Assembly (NCBI RefSeq): GCF_023156235.1
Contig: NZ_JAKZAI010000006.1
Coordinates: forward strand, 1 to 64,000
DNA length: 64,000 nucleotides
Source: Marinobacter goseongensis
Lineage (GTDB): Bacteria; Pseudomonadota; Gammaproteobacteria; Pseudomonadales; Oleiphilaceae
Direction: 5' to 3'
Below, in pieces: positions 44,816-59,247 of this stretch (within the stretch, counting starts at the first letter, position 1; the number at the start of each line of letters is the position of its first letter). Made by a program: the position numbers and the translations under genes. Below the pieces are notes generated by a model. That model was not told where the DNA came from and made no database searches. It saw nothing but the letters and a program-made list of their open reading frames with translations.

Positions 44816-47542
44816 ATGATGAACAAAAAGGAATTTCCCCTCCGGACGCTTTTGCAATTCCGACACGCCTGGGTTGCCTGGCTGTTACTGGCCGGTTGTA
44901 TCGCCGTCACCCTTCTGCTCTGGCAGGTGTCCATCCGGTTGGTGGACGACCGCACTGAAGCCCGCTTCCGCACCCAGTCCCTGCAGCTGAAAACCGCCAT
45001 CGAAGAACGCCTGCTGAATTACGAACAGGTACTGGCCGGCAGTGCCGGTCTGTTTGCGGTTGCTGGCAGTGTGTCCCGGGAGCAGTGGCGGGAATACATC
45101 GATAAAGTGGACATCGACCGTTACTACCCCGGCATTCAGGGTATCGGTTACGTCGAGCGTATTGGTGTTCGGCGGATGGCAGATCATATTTCGTCTGTGC
45201 GGGCCGAGGGCGTTCGGAATTATCTGGTCACCCCTCTGGGATCTGGCCCGGATTACTACCCCATGGTCTATCTGGAGCCCGGCACCGAGCGCAATCGTCG
45301 CGCGCTCGGATACGATGCGTTCAGCGATCCCGTGCACCGGCGTGCCATGGAGGAGGCCCGTGATGATGCGACGCCGACCGTCACAGGCAAGGTTATTCTG
45401 GTGCAGGAGGAAGTGGCCGAGGATCAGGCCAGCTTCCTGATGTATTACCCGGTTTATCAGGGTAGGGCGGTGCCCGACATTCGTGCCGAACGCCGAATGA
45501 TGCTGGCCGGTTATGTTTTCAGTGCGTTCCGCATGAACAACCTGATCGACGGTATCGTTGGGTTGATTTCGCCGTTTCTGGATGTACGTATCTACGACGG
45601 TGAACGGGTGAGCCGTGATGGCCTGATGTATGGCTCGAATCTCGGCTCACTGGACAACGATTTCAGTTTCGAGATGAGTCAGACCATTCGTCACGGTGGC
45701 CGCAACTGGCTGCTGCAGACTCGCTCAACGCCCGCTTTTGATTTCCTTGCCTCTGATCCGCGGCCACCCATTGTGCTGGGCAGTGGTATTGTGATCAGCC
45801 TGCTGATGTTCCTGTTCGTACTCACGTTGATTCGCTCCCGCATCATGGCGCAGGTCAGTGCCGGGCGTTACCGGGCCATCACCGAGGGAGCGGCCAACGT
45901 CACTCTGGTATTGAGCCGTAAGGGCAAACCGCTGTACGCCAGCCCCTCCAGCCTGGACATACTGGGCTTTGACCCGAACAAGCTGCAGTCACTGGATTTC
46001 AAAACCATTGTGCATGGGGATGACTGGTCGTTGTTGATGGCGGGTTTTGATGACGCCGTTGATGCGCCGGGCAAGCAGATGCCGGTAATCCGTGCCCGCA
46101 TCCGCGATGCTGAGGGGCACTGGCGTGACATGGAAGGCACCTACACGGCAATGCTGAGCGTCCCGGGGGTCAACGGTGTGGTGTTGAGTCTACGGGACCT
46201 GACCCAGCTGAAAGCGGCCCAGTCCGAGCTGCACCGCTTGGCGTTCTATGATCCGCTGACAGGCCTGGCCAACCGGCAGCTGTTCCGGGACCGGCTCAGC
46301 CATGTGGTGCGCCGAAGCCGCCGCAGCGGCGAGCCAGCGGCACTCATGTTCCTCGATCTGGACGGCTTCAAGCGCATCAACGATACCCTCGGCCACGATG
46401 CCGGTGATGAACTGCTGCAGCAGGTGGCGCAGTGGCTGTCAGGTTGTGTGCGCGAGGAAGACTCCGTTGCCCGTCTCGGCGGCGATGAATTTGTGGTGCT
46501 GCTGTCGCGGATCAGTGGCCCGGACGCCGCAGGCAAGGTGGCGGAGACCATTCTGCGCCGCCTATGCCAGCGCATTCGCCTGAACGATCATGAGGTGGGC
46601 ATTACCGTCAGTATCGGTATCACCATGGTGCCCCACGACAGTGAGGATTCCGGCACGCTGATGAAGTATGCGGATCTCGCCATGTACCGGGCCAAGGAGA
46701 TGGGGCGCAATACCTACCAGTTCTTCACGCCGGCGATGAACATCCAGGCCGCCCGGCGGCTGTTGCAGCAGGAAGAGCTGGCCACCGCGCTGGATGGCGA
46801 CCGCTTTGTTCTGCATTACCAGCCGAAGGTGGATCTGAAGACCGAGCGGGTGATCGGCGTTGAGGCCTTCCTGCGCTGGCACCATCCAGAGAAAGGGTTG
46901 GTTTCCGCCCAGCAGTTCATTGGCCTCGCCGAAGAAACAGGTCTGATCATACGGCTTGGCGAACTGGCACTGCGACAGGCCTGTATTCAGGTGCAGGCCC
47001 TGGAGCGCGCAGGTTTCGAGTCCCTCAAGATGGCCGTCAATCTGTCGGTTTGCCAGTTAACAGACTCCGGCTTCCTCGACATGATCCGCCAGGTGATCAC
47101 CGAAACCGGCGTCGCGCCGGAGCGGCTGGAGCTGGAAATGCCCGCCGAACTGCTCAATGAGGACCCGAGAATGCTGCGGGAGCTGCTGGTGTCGCTCCAC
47201 GATCTCGGGGTGTGTCTGATCCTGGATGATTTCGGCACCGGATCGTGCTCGCTGGTGTCGCTGCAGCAGCTGCCACTGGACGTGATCAAGATCGACCATC
47301 GCTTCATTCGGGACATTCCCTACAACGTCAGTGCCACCGACGTCGCTTCGGCGGTTATAGCATTGGCCCGCAAGCTGCACCTGACGGTGGTGGCAGAGGG
47401 CGTGGAGACGCCTCAGCAGCTCAGCTTTCTCAAGACCGCAGGCTGTGCCCAGTGTCAGGGCAACCTGTTCAGTTACCCATTGGACGAAGATGCCCTCATC
47501 GGCTTCCTGATCCGACAATATGAGCGACCGCTGATCTCCTGA
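44816..47542 (+). CDS. CHASE-PAS-GGDEF-EAL cyclic-di-GMP protein
   Basis: A 908-residue membrane-bound protein predicted to make and/or break cyclic di-GMP. In order: membrane helix (about 20-40), periplasmic CHASE sensor (about 80-300, QGIGYVERIGVRRM), second membrane helix (about 322-345), PAS (about 355-465), GGDEF (about 480-645, with intact GGDEF in RLGGDEFVVLLS) and EAL (about 655-900). The EAL signature is altered to EAF (GVEAFLRWHH). DDFGTG, IKID and AEGVET are kept, and the Glu of the ELEMPAE segment remains, so hydrolysis is possible but not certain. In Pseudomonas, mucD is followed directly by lepA; here this gene lies between them with its own promoter. Confidence 0.88.
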   Translation: MMNKKEFPLRTLLQFRHAWVAWLLLAGCIAVTLLLWQVSIRLVDDRTEARFRTQSLQLKTAIEERLLNYEQVLAGSAGLFAVAGSVSREQWREYIDKVDIDRYYPGIQGIGYVERIGVRRMADHISSVRAEGVRNYLVTPLGSGPDYYPMVYLEPGTERNRRALGYDAFSDPVHRRAMEEARDDATPTVTGKVILVQEEVAEDQASFLMYYPVYQGRAVPDIRAERRMMLAGYVFSAFRMNNLIDGIVGLISPFLDVRIYDGERVSRDGLMYGSNLGSLDNDFSFEMSQTIRHGGRNWLLQTRSTPAFDFLASDPRPPIVLGSGIVISLLMFLFVLTLIRSRIMAQVSAGRYRAITEGAANVTLVLSRKGKPLYASPSSLDILGFDPNKLQSLDFKTIVHGDDWSLLMAGFDDAVDAPGKQMPVIRARIRDAEGHWRDMEGTYTAMLSVPGVNGVVLSLRDLTQLKAAQSELHRLAFYDPLTGLANRQLFRDRLSHVVRRSRRSGEPAALMFLDLDGFKRINDTLGHDAGDELLQQVAQWLSGCVREEDSVARLGGDEFVVLLSRISGPDAAGKVAETILRRLCQRIRLNDHEVGITVSIGITMVPHDSEDSGTLMKYADLAMYRAKEMGRNTYQFFTPAMNIQAARRLLQQEELATALDGDRFVLHYQPKVDLKTERVIGVEAFLRWHHPEKGLVSAQQFIGLAEETGLIIRLGELALRQACIQVQALERAGFESLKMAVNLSVCQLTDSGFLDMIRQVITETGVAPERLELEMPAELLNEDPRMLRELLVSLHDLGVCLILDDFGTGSCSLVSLQQLPLDVIKIDHRFIRDIPYNVSATDVASAVIALARKLHLTVVAEGVETPQQLSFLKTAGCAQCQGNLFSYPLDEDALIGFLIRQYERPLIS

Positions 47543-47646
47543 TCATGGCAATGGCGGCTCTTAACCGGTAAAATCACGCCGTTCCCGGATCGCGGTAGCG
47601 GCCCCTCCGGGCTCAATCCTTCGTCTTATATGAGTAATCATCGTCT

Positions 47647-49449
47647 GTGACTGAACTGAGCCGAATCCGTAACTTTTCCATCATTGCCCACATCGACCAT
47701 GGCAAATCCACCCTTGCTGACCGTTTTATTCAGGTCTGTGGTGGCCTGACCGATCGTGAAATGGCCGAGCAGGTCCTGGATTCCATGGATCTGGAGCGTG
47801 AGCGGGGGATCACCATCAAGGCTCAGAGTGTGACGCTGAACTACACCGCGAAGGATGGCGAACAGTACAAGCTCAACTTCATCGATACGCCGGGCCACGT
47901 GGATTTTTCCTACGAGGTGTCGCGCTCGCTCTATGCCTGTGAGGGCGCATTGCTGGTGGTGGACGCGGGGCAGGGCGTTGAAGCCCAGTCTGTGGCCAAC
48001 TGCTACACCGCGCTGGAGCAGGGGCTGGAGGTTGTGCCGGTTCTCAACAAGATGGACCTGCCCCAGGCCGAGCCGGAGCGGGTAGCGGCAGAAATTGAAG
48101 ACATTATCGGTATCGAGGCGTCCGATGCCGTGCGTTGCAGCGCTAAGAGTGGCATGGGCGTGGACGACGTGCTGGAAGATCTGATCAAGCGGATACCGCC
48201 GCCCAAAGGCGATCGCAGCGCGCCTCTGCAAGCGTTGATTATTGACTCCTGGTTCGACAACTATCTGGGCGTGGTCTCCCTGGTGCGGGTTACCGAGGGC
48301 ACTCTGAAAAAGGGTGACAAGATCGTGATCAAGTCTACCGGCAAGGCCTGGAACGCCGATAAAGTGGGTATTTTCAATCCCAAACCGACCGACACCCAGA
48401 TTCTCGAAGCGGGCGATGTGGGCTTTGTGGTTGCCGGCATCAAGGACATTCATGGTGCGCCGGTGGGCGACACCATCGTGCACCAGAAGTTTTCCGATAC
48501 CACGCCGATGCTGCCGGGCTTCAAGAAGGTCAAGCCGCAGGTCTATGCCGGCCTGTTCCCGGTCAGTGCCGATGACTACGACGATTTCCGCGACGCGCTG
48601 GAAAAGCTGACCCTGAACGACGCCTCGCTGTTCTTCGAACCGGAGAACTCTGATGCGCTGGGCTTCGGCTTCCGTTGTGGTTTCCTGGGCATGCTGCACA
48701 TGGAGATCATCCAGGAGCGTCTCGAGCGCGAGTACGACATCGATCTGATCACCACCGCGCCCACGGTAATCTATGAAGTGGTTACCCGACAGGGTGAGAC
48801 CGTGTCGGTAGACAACCCATCGCGGCTTCCGGATATTGGCTCTATTGAAGAAATGCGTGAGCCCATTGTCGAGGCCAGCATCCTGGTGCCACAGGAGCAT
48901 CTGGGTAACGTCATTGCTCTGTGTGAGGAAAAGCGTGGCGTGCAGAAGAACATGCACTTTATGTCGACCCAGGTGCAGCTCACCTACGAGCTGCCGATGG
49001 CAGAAGTGGTGATGGACTTTTTTGACCGGATCAAATCCGCCAGTCGCGGTTTTGCGTCGCTGGACTACCACTTTACGCGGTTCCAGACCGCCAATCTGGT
49101 GCGCCTCGACGTGCTGATCAACGGTGAGCGCATTGATGCCCTGGCGCTGATCGTCCACAAAGATGTGGCGCACTACAAAGGGCGCCAGCTGGTCGAGAAA
49201 ATGAAAGAGCTGATTCCGCGGCAGATGTTTGATATCGCGATTCAGGCAGCCATCGGTAACCAGGTGGTGTCCCGGGTGACGGTCAAGGCGTTGCGGAAGA
49301 ACGTGACTGCCAAGTGCTATGGCGGTGACGTCAGCCGTAAGAAAAAACTGCTGCAGAAGCAGAAAGAAGGTAAAAAACGCATGAAGCAGCTGGGTAATGT
49401 CGAGGTGCCTCAGGAAGCGTTCCTTGCCGTACTGAAAGTGGACAAATAA
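47647..49449 (+). CDS. lepA: Elongation factor 4 (LepA)
   Basis: A 600-residue ribosome-associated translational GTPase. GTG start ([20 protein letters not shown]). G1 is [10 protein letters not shown]3 is DTPGHVDF, G4 is NKMD, and the LepA-specific C-terminal domain carries the basic [20 protein letters not shown]. It opens the conserved lepA-lepB-DUF4845-rnc-era-recO-pdxJ operon; lepB is 11 bases downstream. Confidence 0.97.
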   Translation: MTELSRIRNFSIIAHIDHGKSTLADRFIQVCGGLTDREMAEQVLDSMDLERERGITIKAQSVTLNYTAKDGEQYKLNFIDTPGHVDFSYEVSRSLYACEGALLVVDAGQGVEAQSVANCYTALEQGLEVVPVLNKMDLPQAEPERVAAEIEDIIGIEASDAVRCSAKSGMGVDDVLEDLIKRIPPPKGDRSAPLQALIIDSWFDNYLGVVSLVRVTEGTLKKGDKIVIKSTGKAWNADKVGIFNPKPTDTQILEAGDVGFVVAGIKDIHGAPVGDTIVHQKFSDTTPMLPGFKKVKPQVYAGLFPVSADDYDDFRDALEKLTLNDASLFFEPENSDALGFGFRCGFLGMLHMEIIQERLEREYDIDLITTAPTVIYEVVTRQGETVSVDNPSRLPDIGSIEEMREPIVEASILVPQEHLGNVIALCEEKRGVQKNMHFMSTQVQLTYELPMAEVVMDFFDRIKSASRGFASLDYHFTRFQTANLVRLDVLINGERIDALALIVHKDVAHYKGRQLVEKMKELIPRQMFDIAIQAAIGNQVVSRVTVKALRKNVTAKCYGGDVSRKKKLLQKQKEGKKRMKQLGNVEVPQEAFLAVLKVDK

Positions 49450-49460
49450 AAGGCACCTGA

Positions 49461-50249
49461 ATGGATATTGATTTCCCTCTTGTTCTGGTTGTATTGACGT
49501 TCGCGACGGGGCTTATCTGGCTGGCAGACACGCTGTTTCTGCGTCAACGCCGGGCGGCCGGTGCGCAGGCCGGGCAAGAACAGGCCGCAGAGGCGGCGGA
49601 GCCGCCTAAAGAGCCCTATCTGGTAGACCTGAGCCGCTCCTTTTTTCCGGTGCTGGCGATCGTTCTCGTGCTGCGGTCCTTTCTGGTGGAACCGTTCCAG
49701 ATTCCTTCCGGGTCCATGTTGCCCACCCTCGAAGTCGGCGATTTCATTCTGGTGAACAAGTACGCCTACGGCCTGCGGCTGCCGGTGGCCGGCACCAAGA
49801 TCCTTGACGTGGACGATCCCGGTCGCGGTGATGTGGTGGTGTTCCGCTACCCCGAAGACGGCCGTACCAATTACATCAAGCGGGTGGTGGGCTTGCCCGG
49901 CGATCATGTGCGCTATCGCGGTAAGGAATTGCTCATCAACGGTGAAAAGGTGGACTCCCGTTTTGTAGCGCGTTTGCCGCCCATGGAACTTCGCCGCGAA
50001 ACGCTGGGCGAGAACGTGCATGACATCTTCCTCACCTTGGGGCGCCCGGCAGGCTCCGGTGAGGGTGAGTGGACCGTGCCTGAGGGACACTATTTCGTTA
50101 TGGGGGATAACCGGGACAACAGTAACGACAGCCGTTATTGGGGTACGGTGCCGGACGAAATGATCGTAGGGAAGGCCTTTGCCATCTGGATGCACTGGAA
50201 ATCACTCACCAGTCTGCCATCCTTTGATCGTGTGGGTGCAATTGATTAA
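49461..50249 (+). CDS. lepB: Signal peptidase I
   Basis: A 262-residue inner-membrane protease that cleaves signal peptides. Two N-terminal helices (FPLVLVVLTFATGLIWLADTL and FFPVLAIVLVLRSFLV) anchor it. The catalytic Ser lies in IPSGSMLPTLEVGD and the Lys in NYIKRVVGLPGDHV. The closing box is GDNRDNSNDSRYWGTV. Length is short of E. coli LepB but normal for Pseudomonas-type enzymes. Confidence 0.96.
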   Translation: MDIDFPLVLVVLTFATGLIWLADTLFLRQRRAAGAQAGQEQAAEAAEPPKEPYLVDLSRSFFPVLAIVLVLRSFLVEPFQIPSGSMLPTLEVGDFILVNKYAYGLRLPVAGTKILDVDDPGRGDVVVFRYPEDGRTNYIKRVVGLPGDHVRYRGKELLINGEKVDSRFVARLPPMELRRETLGENVHDIFLTLGRPAGSGEGEWTVPEGHYFVMGDNRDNSNDSRYWGTVPDEMIVGKAFAIWMHWKSLTSLPSFDRVGAID

Positions 50250-50279
50250 GCGGGTTTCCATTCAAGGAGCGCAGTCGGA

Positions 50280-50669
50280 ATGAAGAACAACAACCTGTCT
50301 TGTATGGGGCGTCAAGGTGGTGCTTCGGCACTGACAATGCTGGTCATGGTGCTGTTTTTTGGCAGCCTGCTGACACTGGTGATCAAGTTGGGCCCGGTCT
50401 ACCTGGATGACATTACCATTCAGGAGGCTCTTGAAGGCCTTGACGGTACCGAGGGGCTCTCCCGGATGGGCCCGGCAGAGGTTCGTGGCCTGATCAACAA
50501 ACGCCTGAGCGTAAACAACGTGCGCGGCTTTGATGCCAAGGATATTACGGTCGAAAAGGATGGCGAGCTGGTGTTGATCAAGGTGGATTACGAAGTGCGC
50601 AACAACCTGTTCCGCAATGTGGACACCGTTATTCACTTCAAGCACGAATACGAGATGCAGGGCCAGTGA
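50280..50669 (+). CDS. DUF4845 small membrane protein
   Basis: A 129-residue protein with one N-terminal membrane helix ([20 protein letters not shown]) and a small periplasmic alpha/beta domain. It is regularly found between lepB and rnc in gammaproteobacteria and carries the DUF4845 label. Function unknown. Its stop overlaps the rnc GTG start. Confidence 0.85.
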   Translation: MKNNNLSCMGRQGGASALTMLVMVLFFGSLLTLVIKLGPVYLDDITIQEALEGLDGTEGLSRMGPAEVRGLINKRLSVNNVRGFDAKDITVEKDGELVLIKVDYEVRNNLFRNVDTVIHFKHEYEMQGQ

Positions 50670-51355
50670 GTTCGCAACCGGATCTGGAACAGTTACAGCG
50701 TCGAATCGGTTATCAGTTCGAAGCGCCCGAGCGTTTGCTGCTGGCGCTGACTCACCGCAGTTTTGGCAACCAGAACAACGAGCGGTTGGAGTTCCTGGGG
50801 GATTCCATCGTCAATATGGTCATCGCGGAATACCTTTACCTGCATTTCGAGAAAGCCCGTGAGGGTCAGTTGAGCCGCCTGCGCGCTCGCATGGTCAAGG
50901 GCGTGACCCTGGCGGAAATCGGCCGCGAATTCGAGCTTGGCAAATATCTGCGCCTGGGGTCCGGCGAACTCAAAAGCGGTGGCTTCCGTCGCGAGTCGAT
51001 CCTTGCGGACGCGGTGGAATCCATCATTGGCGCCATCTATCTGGACAGCGATTTCGAAACCTGCCGGCAGCAGGTGCTGCGCTGGTTTGAGCAGCGCCTT
51101 GAAAATCTCGATCTTCAGGACACCCAGAAAGATCCGAAAACACGCCTTCAGGAATACCTGCAGTCCCGTCAGTTTCCATTGCCCCGATACGATGTGATCT
51201 CGGTGGATGGCGAGGCTCATGCCCAGACGTTTCATGTTTCCTGCGCTTTGCCGTCTCTGGATCGCAAGACCTCCGGAATTGGCAGCAGTCGCCGTATTGC
51301 CGAGCAGCAGGCCGCCCGTAATGCCCTGAAGGAATTGGGCGTGGAGAACGATTGA
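50666..51355 (+). CDS. rnc: Ribonuclease III
   Basis: A 229-residue double-strand-specific RNase for rRNA maturation and RNA turnover. GTG start overlapping the preceding stop. The signature [20 protein letters not shown] and the second acidic site [14 protein letters not shown] form the metal centre, and the dsRNA-binding domain (about 155-225) ends in [17 protein letters not shown]. Translationally coupled to era. Confidence 0.97.
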   Translation: MSSQPDLEQLQRRIGYQFEAPERLLLALTHRSFGNQNNERLEFLGDSIVNMVIAEYLYLHFEKAREGQLSRLRARMVKGVTLAEIGREFELGKYLRLGSGELKSGGFRRESILADAVESIIGAIYLDSDFETCRQQVLRWFEQRLENLDLQDTQKDPKTRLQEYLQSRQFPLPRYDVISVDGEAHAQTFHVSCALPSLDRKTSGIGSSRRIAEQQAARNALKELGVEND

Positions 51356-52272
51356 TGAATGATATTACCCGTCCGGAAAATCCGGACAGTCGCTGCGGTT
51401 TTGTGGCCATTGTCGGCCGGCCTAACGTCGGCAAGTCGACCCTGCTGAACCACATTCTCGGCCAGAAACTGAGCATTACCTCGCGAAAGCCACAAACCAC
51501 CCGGCATCAGGTGCTGGGGATCAAGACCCTGGGGCCGGTGCAGGCCATCTATGTCGATACTCCAGGCATGCACGAGGAAGAGCCGCGCGCGCTGAATCGC
51601 TATATGAACAAGGCAGCCACCTCGGCGTTGATCGATGTGGATGTGGTGGTGTTCGTGGTGGATCAGCTGACGTGGACTACCGCCGATGAGCTGGTGCTTG
51701 AGAAGCTGTCGTCTCTGAAGTGTCCGGTGATTCTTGCGGTGAACAAGGTGGACAAGATCGAAAAGCGGGAGTCCCTGCTGCCGCATCTGGACATGTTGTC
51801 GAAGAAGCGGGAGTTTGCCGAAATTATTCCGCTGTCGGCGCTGAAGGAGACCAATCTCGAGCCCCTGGAAAAATCCGTCTACAGTTATCTGCCGCAGAGT
51901 GTGCATTTTTACCCGGATGACCAGATCACCGATCGCAGCGAGCGGTTCATGGCGTCGGAAATGGTGCGGGAGAAGATTACCCGTCAGCTCGGTGCGGAGC
52001 TGCCGTACTCGGTGGCAGTGGAAATTGAAGAGTTCCGCCGCGACGGAAAAACCCTGCACATTTCGGCGCTGATTCTGGTGGAACGGGAAGGCCAGAAAAA
52101 GATCATGATCGGGGACAAGGGCGACCGTTTGCGCAGCATTGGTCAGGATGCCCGGGCTGACATGGAGCGGTTGTTCGACAGCAAGGTCATGTTGCGCCTC
52201 TGGGTGAAGGTTAAGCGCGGCTGGGCCGACAGTGACCGGGCTCTGAAAAGCCTGGGCATGAACGACTTCTGA
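51355..52272 (+). CDS. era: GTPase Era
   Basis: A 305-residue GTPase that binds the 3' end of 16S rRNA during 30S assembly. G1 is [13 protein letters not shown]3 is DTPGMHEEE and G4 is [10 protein letters not shown]. The C-terminal KH domain has [20 protein letters not shown]. The ATG overlaps the rnc stop (TGATG); a TTG three bases earlier is less likely. Confidence 0.97.
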   Translation: MNDITRPENPDSRCGFVAIVGRPNVGKSTLLNHILGQKLSITSRKPQTTRHQVLGIKTLGPVQAIYVDTPGMHEEEPRALNRYMNKAATSALIDVDVVVFVVDQLTWTTADELVLEKLSSLKCPVILAVNKVDKIEKRESLLPHLDMLSKKREFAEIIPLSALKETNLEPLEKSVYSYLPQSVHFYPDDQITDRSERFMASEMVREKITRQLGAELPYSVAVEIEEFRRDGKTLHISALILVEREGQKKIMIGDKGDRLRSIGQDARADMERLFDSKVMLRLWVKVKRGWADSDRALKSLGMNDF

Positions 52273-52280
52273 GCCCGCCA

Positions 52281-53015
52281 ATGGCGACGGCTGTGCAACA
52301 GGAACCGGCGTATGTCCTTCATCGCCGGCCCTGGAGGGAAACCAGCCTTCAGGTCGACGTGTTCAGCCTGAATGCCGGCCGGATGTCCCTGATTGCTCGC
52401 GGTGCCAACAGCGCCCGCAGTCCGCTCAAAGCCCAGTTGCAACCGTTCCAGCCCCTGCTGCTGGACTGGACCGGGCGCGGCGATCTGAAAACCCTGACCC
52501 AGACCGAAGTGCGCAGCGGCCCGGTGCTGCGGGGCACCACGCCGCTGTACAGCGGCTTGTACATCAACGAACTGCTGCAACGGATTCTGCCCGCTGCCGA
52601 CCCCCATCCCACCCTGTTTGCTGCCTACATCGACGTGCTCGCGGAACTGGCCGGCAACGACGATGTAGAGCCGGTTCTGCGCCGTTTCGAACGCTCCTTT
52701 GTCGAAGCCCTGGGCTACAGTTTTGCGTGGGATCTGGCCCGTGACACCGGTGCAGGGGTCGAGCCCGGCCAGCGCTATTGTTATGATCCGGAGCAGGGCA
52801 TCGTGCAGGTGCCGAGCCAGCAAGTGCGTCTTCGCAACCTGCCGGGTGATGCATTACTGGCCCTGGCAGAGGGCGACTTCGTATCACTGGAGTGCCGGCG
52901 CACCGCCAAGCGGGTCATGCGGGTGCTGGTGGACTACCTGCTGCAGGGCAAACCCCTGCACAGCAGAACCCTATTCAGCCACGGTCGGAAAGAACCGACG
53001 GAGAGAAACCAATGA
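52281..53015 (+). CDS. recO: DNA repair protein RecO
   Basis: A 244-residue recombination mediator that with RecR loads RecA. The N-terminal OB fold shows [21 protein letters not shown] and [19 protein letters not shown]. The C-terminal helical part contains [20 protein letters not shown]. The zinc-binding cysteines of some RecO proteins are not evident. Its stop overlaps the pdxJ ATG (ATGA). Confidence 0.94.
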   Translation: MATAVQQEPAYVLHRRPWRETSLQVDVFSLNAGRMSLIARGANSARSPLKAQLQPFQPLLLDWTGRGDLKTLTQTEVRSGPVLRGTTPLYSGLYINELLQRILPAADPHPTLFAAYIDVLAELAGNDDVEPVLRRFERSFVEALGYSFAWDLARDTGAGVEPGQRYCYDPEQGIVQVPSQQVRLRNLPGDALLALAEGDFVSLECRRTAKRVMRVLVDYLLQGKPLHSRTLFSHGRKEPTERNQ

Positions 53016-53752
53016 ATCCCAGAGTCTTACTCGGTGTGAACATCGACCACGTGGCCACCCTGCGGCAGGCCAGGGGGACCCGTTATCCGGATCCGGTACA
53101 GGCCGCGCTGCTGGCCGAAGAGGCCGGTGCCGACGGTATCACCATACACCCCAGGGAAGACCGGCGGCACATCCAGGATCGGGATGTACTGATGCTCAAG
53201 GAAGTGTTGCAGACCAAGATGAACCTGGAAATGGCGGTGACCGATGCCATGCTTGCCTTTGCCGAGCAGGTTCGCCCCGAATGCGTCTGTCTGGTACCGG
53301 AAAAGCGCGAGGAGCTGACCACCGAGGGTGGGCTGGATGTGGAGGGTCAGGAAGCTCGGGTTGCCAAAGCCTGCGAGCGGCTGGCCCGAATCGGTGCGGA
53401 AGTGTCGCTGTTTATCGACCCGGACGCTGCCCAGATAGACGCCGCCATTCGTTGCGGTGCGCCGGTGATCGAGCTACACACCGGCGAATATGCCGAAGCA
53501 GAAACGCCGCAAGCGGCGGACGCCGCGTTCCGGGTGCTGGCGGATGCGGTCGCCTACGCCCGTAAAAAAGGCCTGATTGTAAACGCCGGCCATGGCCTGC
53601 ATTACCACAACACCGAGCGTGTCGCGGCCATTTCCGGCATCAACGAGCTGAATATCGGCCATGCGATCATCGCCCGCGCGGTGTTTACCGGCCTGAAAGA
53701 CGCCGTGCGTGAAATGAAAGCGATTCTCGAAAGCGCCCGCGGACTTACCTGA
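53012..53752 (+). CDS. pdxJ: Pyridoxine 5'-phosphate synthase
   Basis: A 246-residue TIM-barrel enzyme making pyridoxine phosphate, a vitamin B6 precursor. Start ATG 53012 ([20 protein letters not shown]), coupled to recO. Family landmarks are [53 protein letters not shown] and [18 protein letters not shown]. It ends the lepA operon, convergent with the hybrid kinase gene. Confidence 0.97.
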   Translation: MNPRVLLGVNIDHVATLRQARGTRYPDPVQAALLAEEAGADGITIHPREDRRHIQDRDVLMLKEVLQTKMNLEMAVTDAMLAFAEQVRPECVCLVPEKREELTTEGGLDVEGQEARVAKACERLARIGAEVSLFIDPDAAQIDAAIRCGAPVIELHTGEYAEAETPQAADAAFRVLADAVAYARKKGLIVNAGHGLHYHNTERVAAISGINELNIGHAIIARAVFTGLKDAVREMKAILESARGLT

Positions 53753-53760
53753 CAGAGGCC

Positions 53761-56661
<2,901 letters not shown>

Positions 56662-56919
56662 AGAGTGTTCCTGTTGTCTCGTTTACAGCCGGATCAACGG
56701 CTGTACTTCCCTGTCAGAATAGATGATCCGGGAGACCGGTGCAGCGTTAGCAGCGCGGCTCTGATCCGGATATAGCCGCCGGTCATGGATATAGCGACAA
56801 GCTGTATTGGGAGACGGCGACCATAACGCGTATCATGCGACCGGAAAGTGTATCACAGGCGATGGCCGGTCTGGTTGCCCGGCCTGTCGGGTGACGGCAG
56901 ATTTGAGGAAGGTTTCGGT

Positions 56920-57813
56920 ATGAATTTCCCCACCATAGAAGATTATGTCGGGCACACGCCCCTGGTTCGCCTGCAACGCCTGCCGGGCGAAACCAGCAAT
57001 GTCATTCTGGCCAAACTGGAAGGCAATAATCCCGCCGGTTCGGTCAAGGACCGCCCGGCGATCAGTATGATTCAGGAGGCCGAGCGCCGGGGTGATATCA
57101 AGCCCGGCGACACACTCATTGAGGCCACCAGTGGCAACACCGGCATCGCCCTGGCCATGGCGGCCGCCATCAAGGGTTACCGGATGGTGCTGATCATGCC
57201 GGCGAACATGAGTGAAGAGCGCCGTGCCTCCATGCGTGCCTATGGCGCGGAGATAGTGACGGTGTCCAAAGAGGAAGGCATGGAGACCGCCCGTGACCTG
57301 GCGCAGAAGATGGAAGCCGAGGGCAAGGGCAAGGTGCTTGATCAGTTTGCCAATCAGGACAACCCGCTGGCGCACTACCGCACCACCGGTCCGGAAATCT
57401 GGGAGCAGACCGGCGGCCGGGTGACCCATTTCATCAGCTCCATGGGCACCACCGGCACCATCATGGGGGTGTCTCGCTACCTCAAGGAGCGCAATCCCGA
57501 TATCCGCATTATCGGTCTGCAGCCAAAAGAAGGGGCAGCGATACCGGGCATCCGTCGATGGCCGGAGCCCTACCTGCCCAGGATCTACGATGCTGCACGG
57601 GTCGATCAGGTGCTGGACATTGGCCAGCAGGAAGCCGAGGACACCATGCGGGCCCTGGCCCGGGAAGAGGGCATTTTCTGCGGTGTTTCCTCCGGAGGCT
57701 CAATTGCTGCGGCCCTGCAGCTGTCCGCTCAGGTTGAAAACGCAGTCATCGTGGCCATTATCTGTGACCGGGGCGATCGCTACCTGTCCACCGGCGTCTT
57801 CCCCGGCGCCTGA
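56920..57813 (+). CDS. cysM: Cysteine synthase B
   Basis: A 297-residue pyridoxal-phosphate enzyme making cysteine from O-acetylserine. Start ATG 56920 (MNFPTIEDYVGHTPLVRLQ), with a GAGGAAGG ribosome site just before; an upstream frame extension to 56848 is not needed. The cofactor Lys lies in NPAGSVKDRPAISMI and the substrate loop in EATSGNTGIALAMAAA. The RRWPEPYLPRIYD stretch is typical of CysM rather than CysK. Confidence 0.95.
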   Translation: MNFPTIEDYVGHTPLVRLQRLPGETSNVILAKLEGNNPAGSVKDRPAISMIQEAERRGDIKPGDTLIEATSGNTGIALAMAAAIKGYRMVLIMPANMSEERRASMRAYGAEIVTVSKEEGMETARDLAQKMEAEGKGKVLDQFANQDNPLAHYRTTGPEIWEQTGGRVTHFISSMGTTGTIMGVSRYLKERNPDIRIIGLQPKEGAAIPGIRRWPEPYLPRIYDAARVDQVLDIGQQEAEDTMRALAREEGIFCGVSSGGSIAAALQLSAQVENAVIVAIICDRGDRYLSTGVFPGA

Positions 57814-57834
57814 ACCGCAGCAAGAGAATTAAGT

Positions 57835-59193
57835 ATGAGCAGAAGACGCAGGAAGGTTCTTCCCAAGGAACCGGTCCGTTGTGTGGTTGAGACCCTGAGT
57901 CATGACGGCCGGGGCATTGCCCGTCAGGACGGCAAGATCCAGTTTGTCGACGGAGCGCTGCCGGGCGAGACGGTGATGGCCAAGGTGGTGGGCTCGCGCA
58001 GCAAGTTTGATGAGCTGCGCACCCTGGAGGTGCTGGAGGCGGCCCCGGAACGGGTAACGCCGCCGTGCGACTATGCCGACCTGTGCGGTGGCTGCAGTCT
58101 CCAGCATATGGAGGCGGATGCCCAGATCCGGTTCAAGGAGGACACTCTGCGGGAACACTTTGCCCATTTCGGGGGCATCGAGCCGGACCAGTGGGTGGCC
58201 CCGATGCGCTCCCCTGACACCCTCGGCTATCGCCGTAAGGCGCGCATGGGGGTGCGTTATGTGCCGGCCCGAGAGTCGGTACTGGTGGGTTTCCGCGAGA
58301 AGCGCAACAGCTTCCTGACCGACATCGACCGCTGTGTGGTGATGGACCCGCGTATTGGTGAGCGCATCACCCCGCTGCGGGAGTTGCTGCATGGGCTGGA
58401 AGCCTTCAACCGCATTCCACAGGTGGAAATTGCCTGTGGGGACGATGTGGCGGTGATGGTGTTCCGGAATATGGATGCACTCAGCGACGCGGATCGGGCG
58501 AAGCTGATTGCCTTCGGTCAGGCCCATGAATTGCATATCTATCTCCAGCCCAAGGGCCCGGATACTGTGCACCGGATCTGGCCGCTGCCGGAAACGGATG
58601 GCAGCAACCAGGATGAGCGCCTCAGCTATCGGCTGGAGGAATTTGACCTGACCATGAAGTTTCATCCCATGGACTTTACCCAGGTCAATGCGGGCATCAA
58701 CAGCACCATGGTACACAGGGCGGTGGACTGGCTGGATATCCAGCCGGGCGAGCGGGTGCTGGATCTGTTCTGTGGGCTTGGCAACTTTACGTTGCCGCTG
58801 GCGCGTCGTGCCGGGCAGGTCGTCGGCGTGGAGGGCGATGAAGCCATGGTGGTTCGCGGGCGCGAAAATGCGGAACTCAATGGCCTCGAAAATGTCACTT
58901 TCCACGGCGCCGATCTGCAGGCGGATTTTACCGCCCAGCCCTGGGCCGGGGAAGGCTTCGACAAAATACTGATCGATCCCCCCAGATCCGGTGCGCTGGA
59001 GGTGTGCGAATACCTGACCCGGTTCGGTGCCGGACGAATTGTCTACGTATCCTGCAATCCGGCCACGCTGGCCCGGGACGCAGGGGTGATGGTGCGAAAC
59101 GGCTACCGTCTGGTCAGGGCCGGTGTGATGGACATGTTCCCGCACACCACCCACGTTGAGTCCATCGCGCTGTTCGAGCGCGTGGACAAGTAA
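57835..59193 (+). CDS. rlmD: 23S rRNA (uracil-1939-C5) methyltransferase
   Basis: A 452-residue RumA/RlmD enzyme. An N-terminal TRAM domain ([20 protein letters not shown]) is followed by the iron-sulfur cysteines in [17 protein letters not shown] with a fourth Cys downstream (DIDRCVVMD). The SAM site is [16 protein letters not shown] and the catalytic Cys is in [14 protein letters not shown]. It precedes relA, as in Pseudomonas and E. coli. Confidence 0.95.
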   Translation: MSRRRRKVLPKEPVRCVVETLSHDGRGIARQDGKIQFVDGALPGETVMAKVVGSRSKFDELRTLEVLEAAPERVTPPCDYADLCGGCSLQHMEADAQIRFKEDTLREHFAHFGGIEPDQWVAPMRSPDTLGYRRKARMGVRYVPARESVLVGFREKRNSFLTDIDRCVVMDPRIGERITPLRELLHGLEAFNRIPQVEIACGDDVAVMVFRNMDALSDADRAKLIAFGQAHELHIYLQPKGPDTVHRIWPLPETDGSNQDERLSYRLEEFDLTMKFHPMDFTQVNAGINSTMVHRAVDWLDIQPGERVLDLFCGLGNFTLPLARRAGQVVGVEGDEAMVVRGRENAELNGLENVTFHGADLQADFTAQPWAGEGFDKILIDPPRSGALEVCEYLTRFGAGRIVYVSCNPATLARDAGVMVRNGYRLVRAGVMDMFPHTTHVESIALFERVDK

Positions 59194-59247
59194 CCGATAA
59201 TCCGGTCAGGGATGGCCGGATCAATAACCGGGAATAACAAAGCCGAT

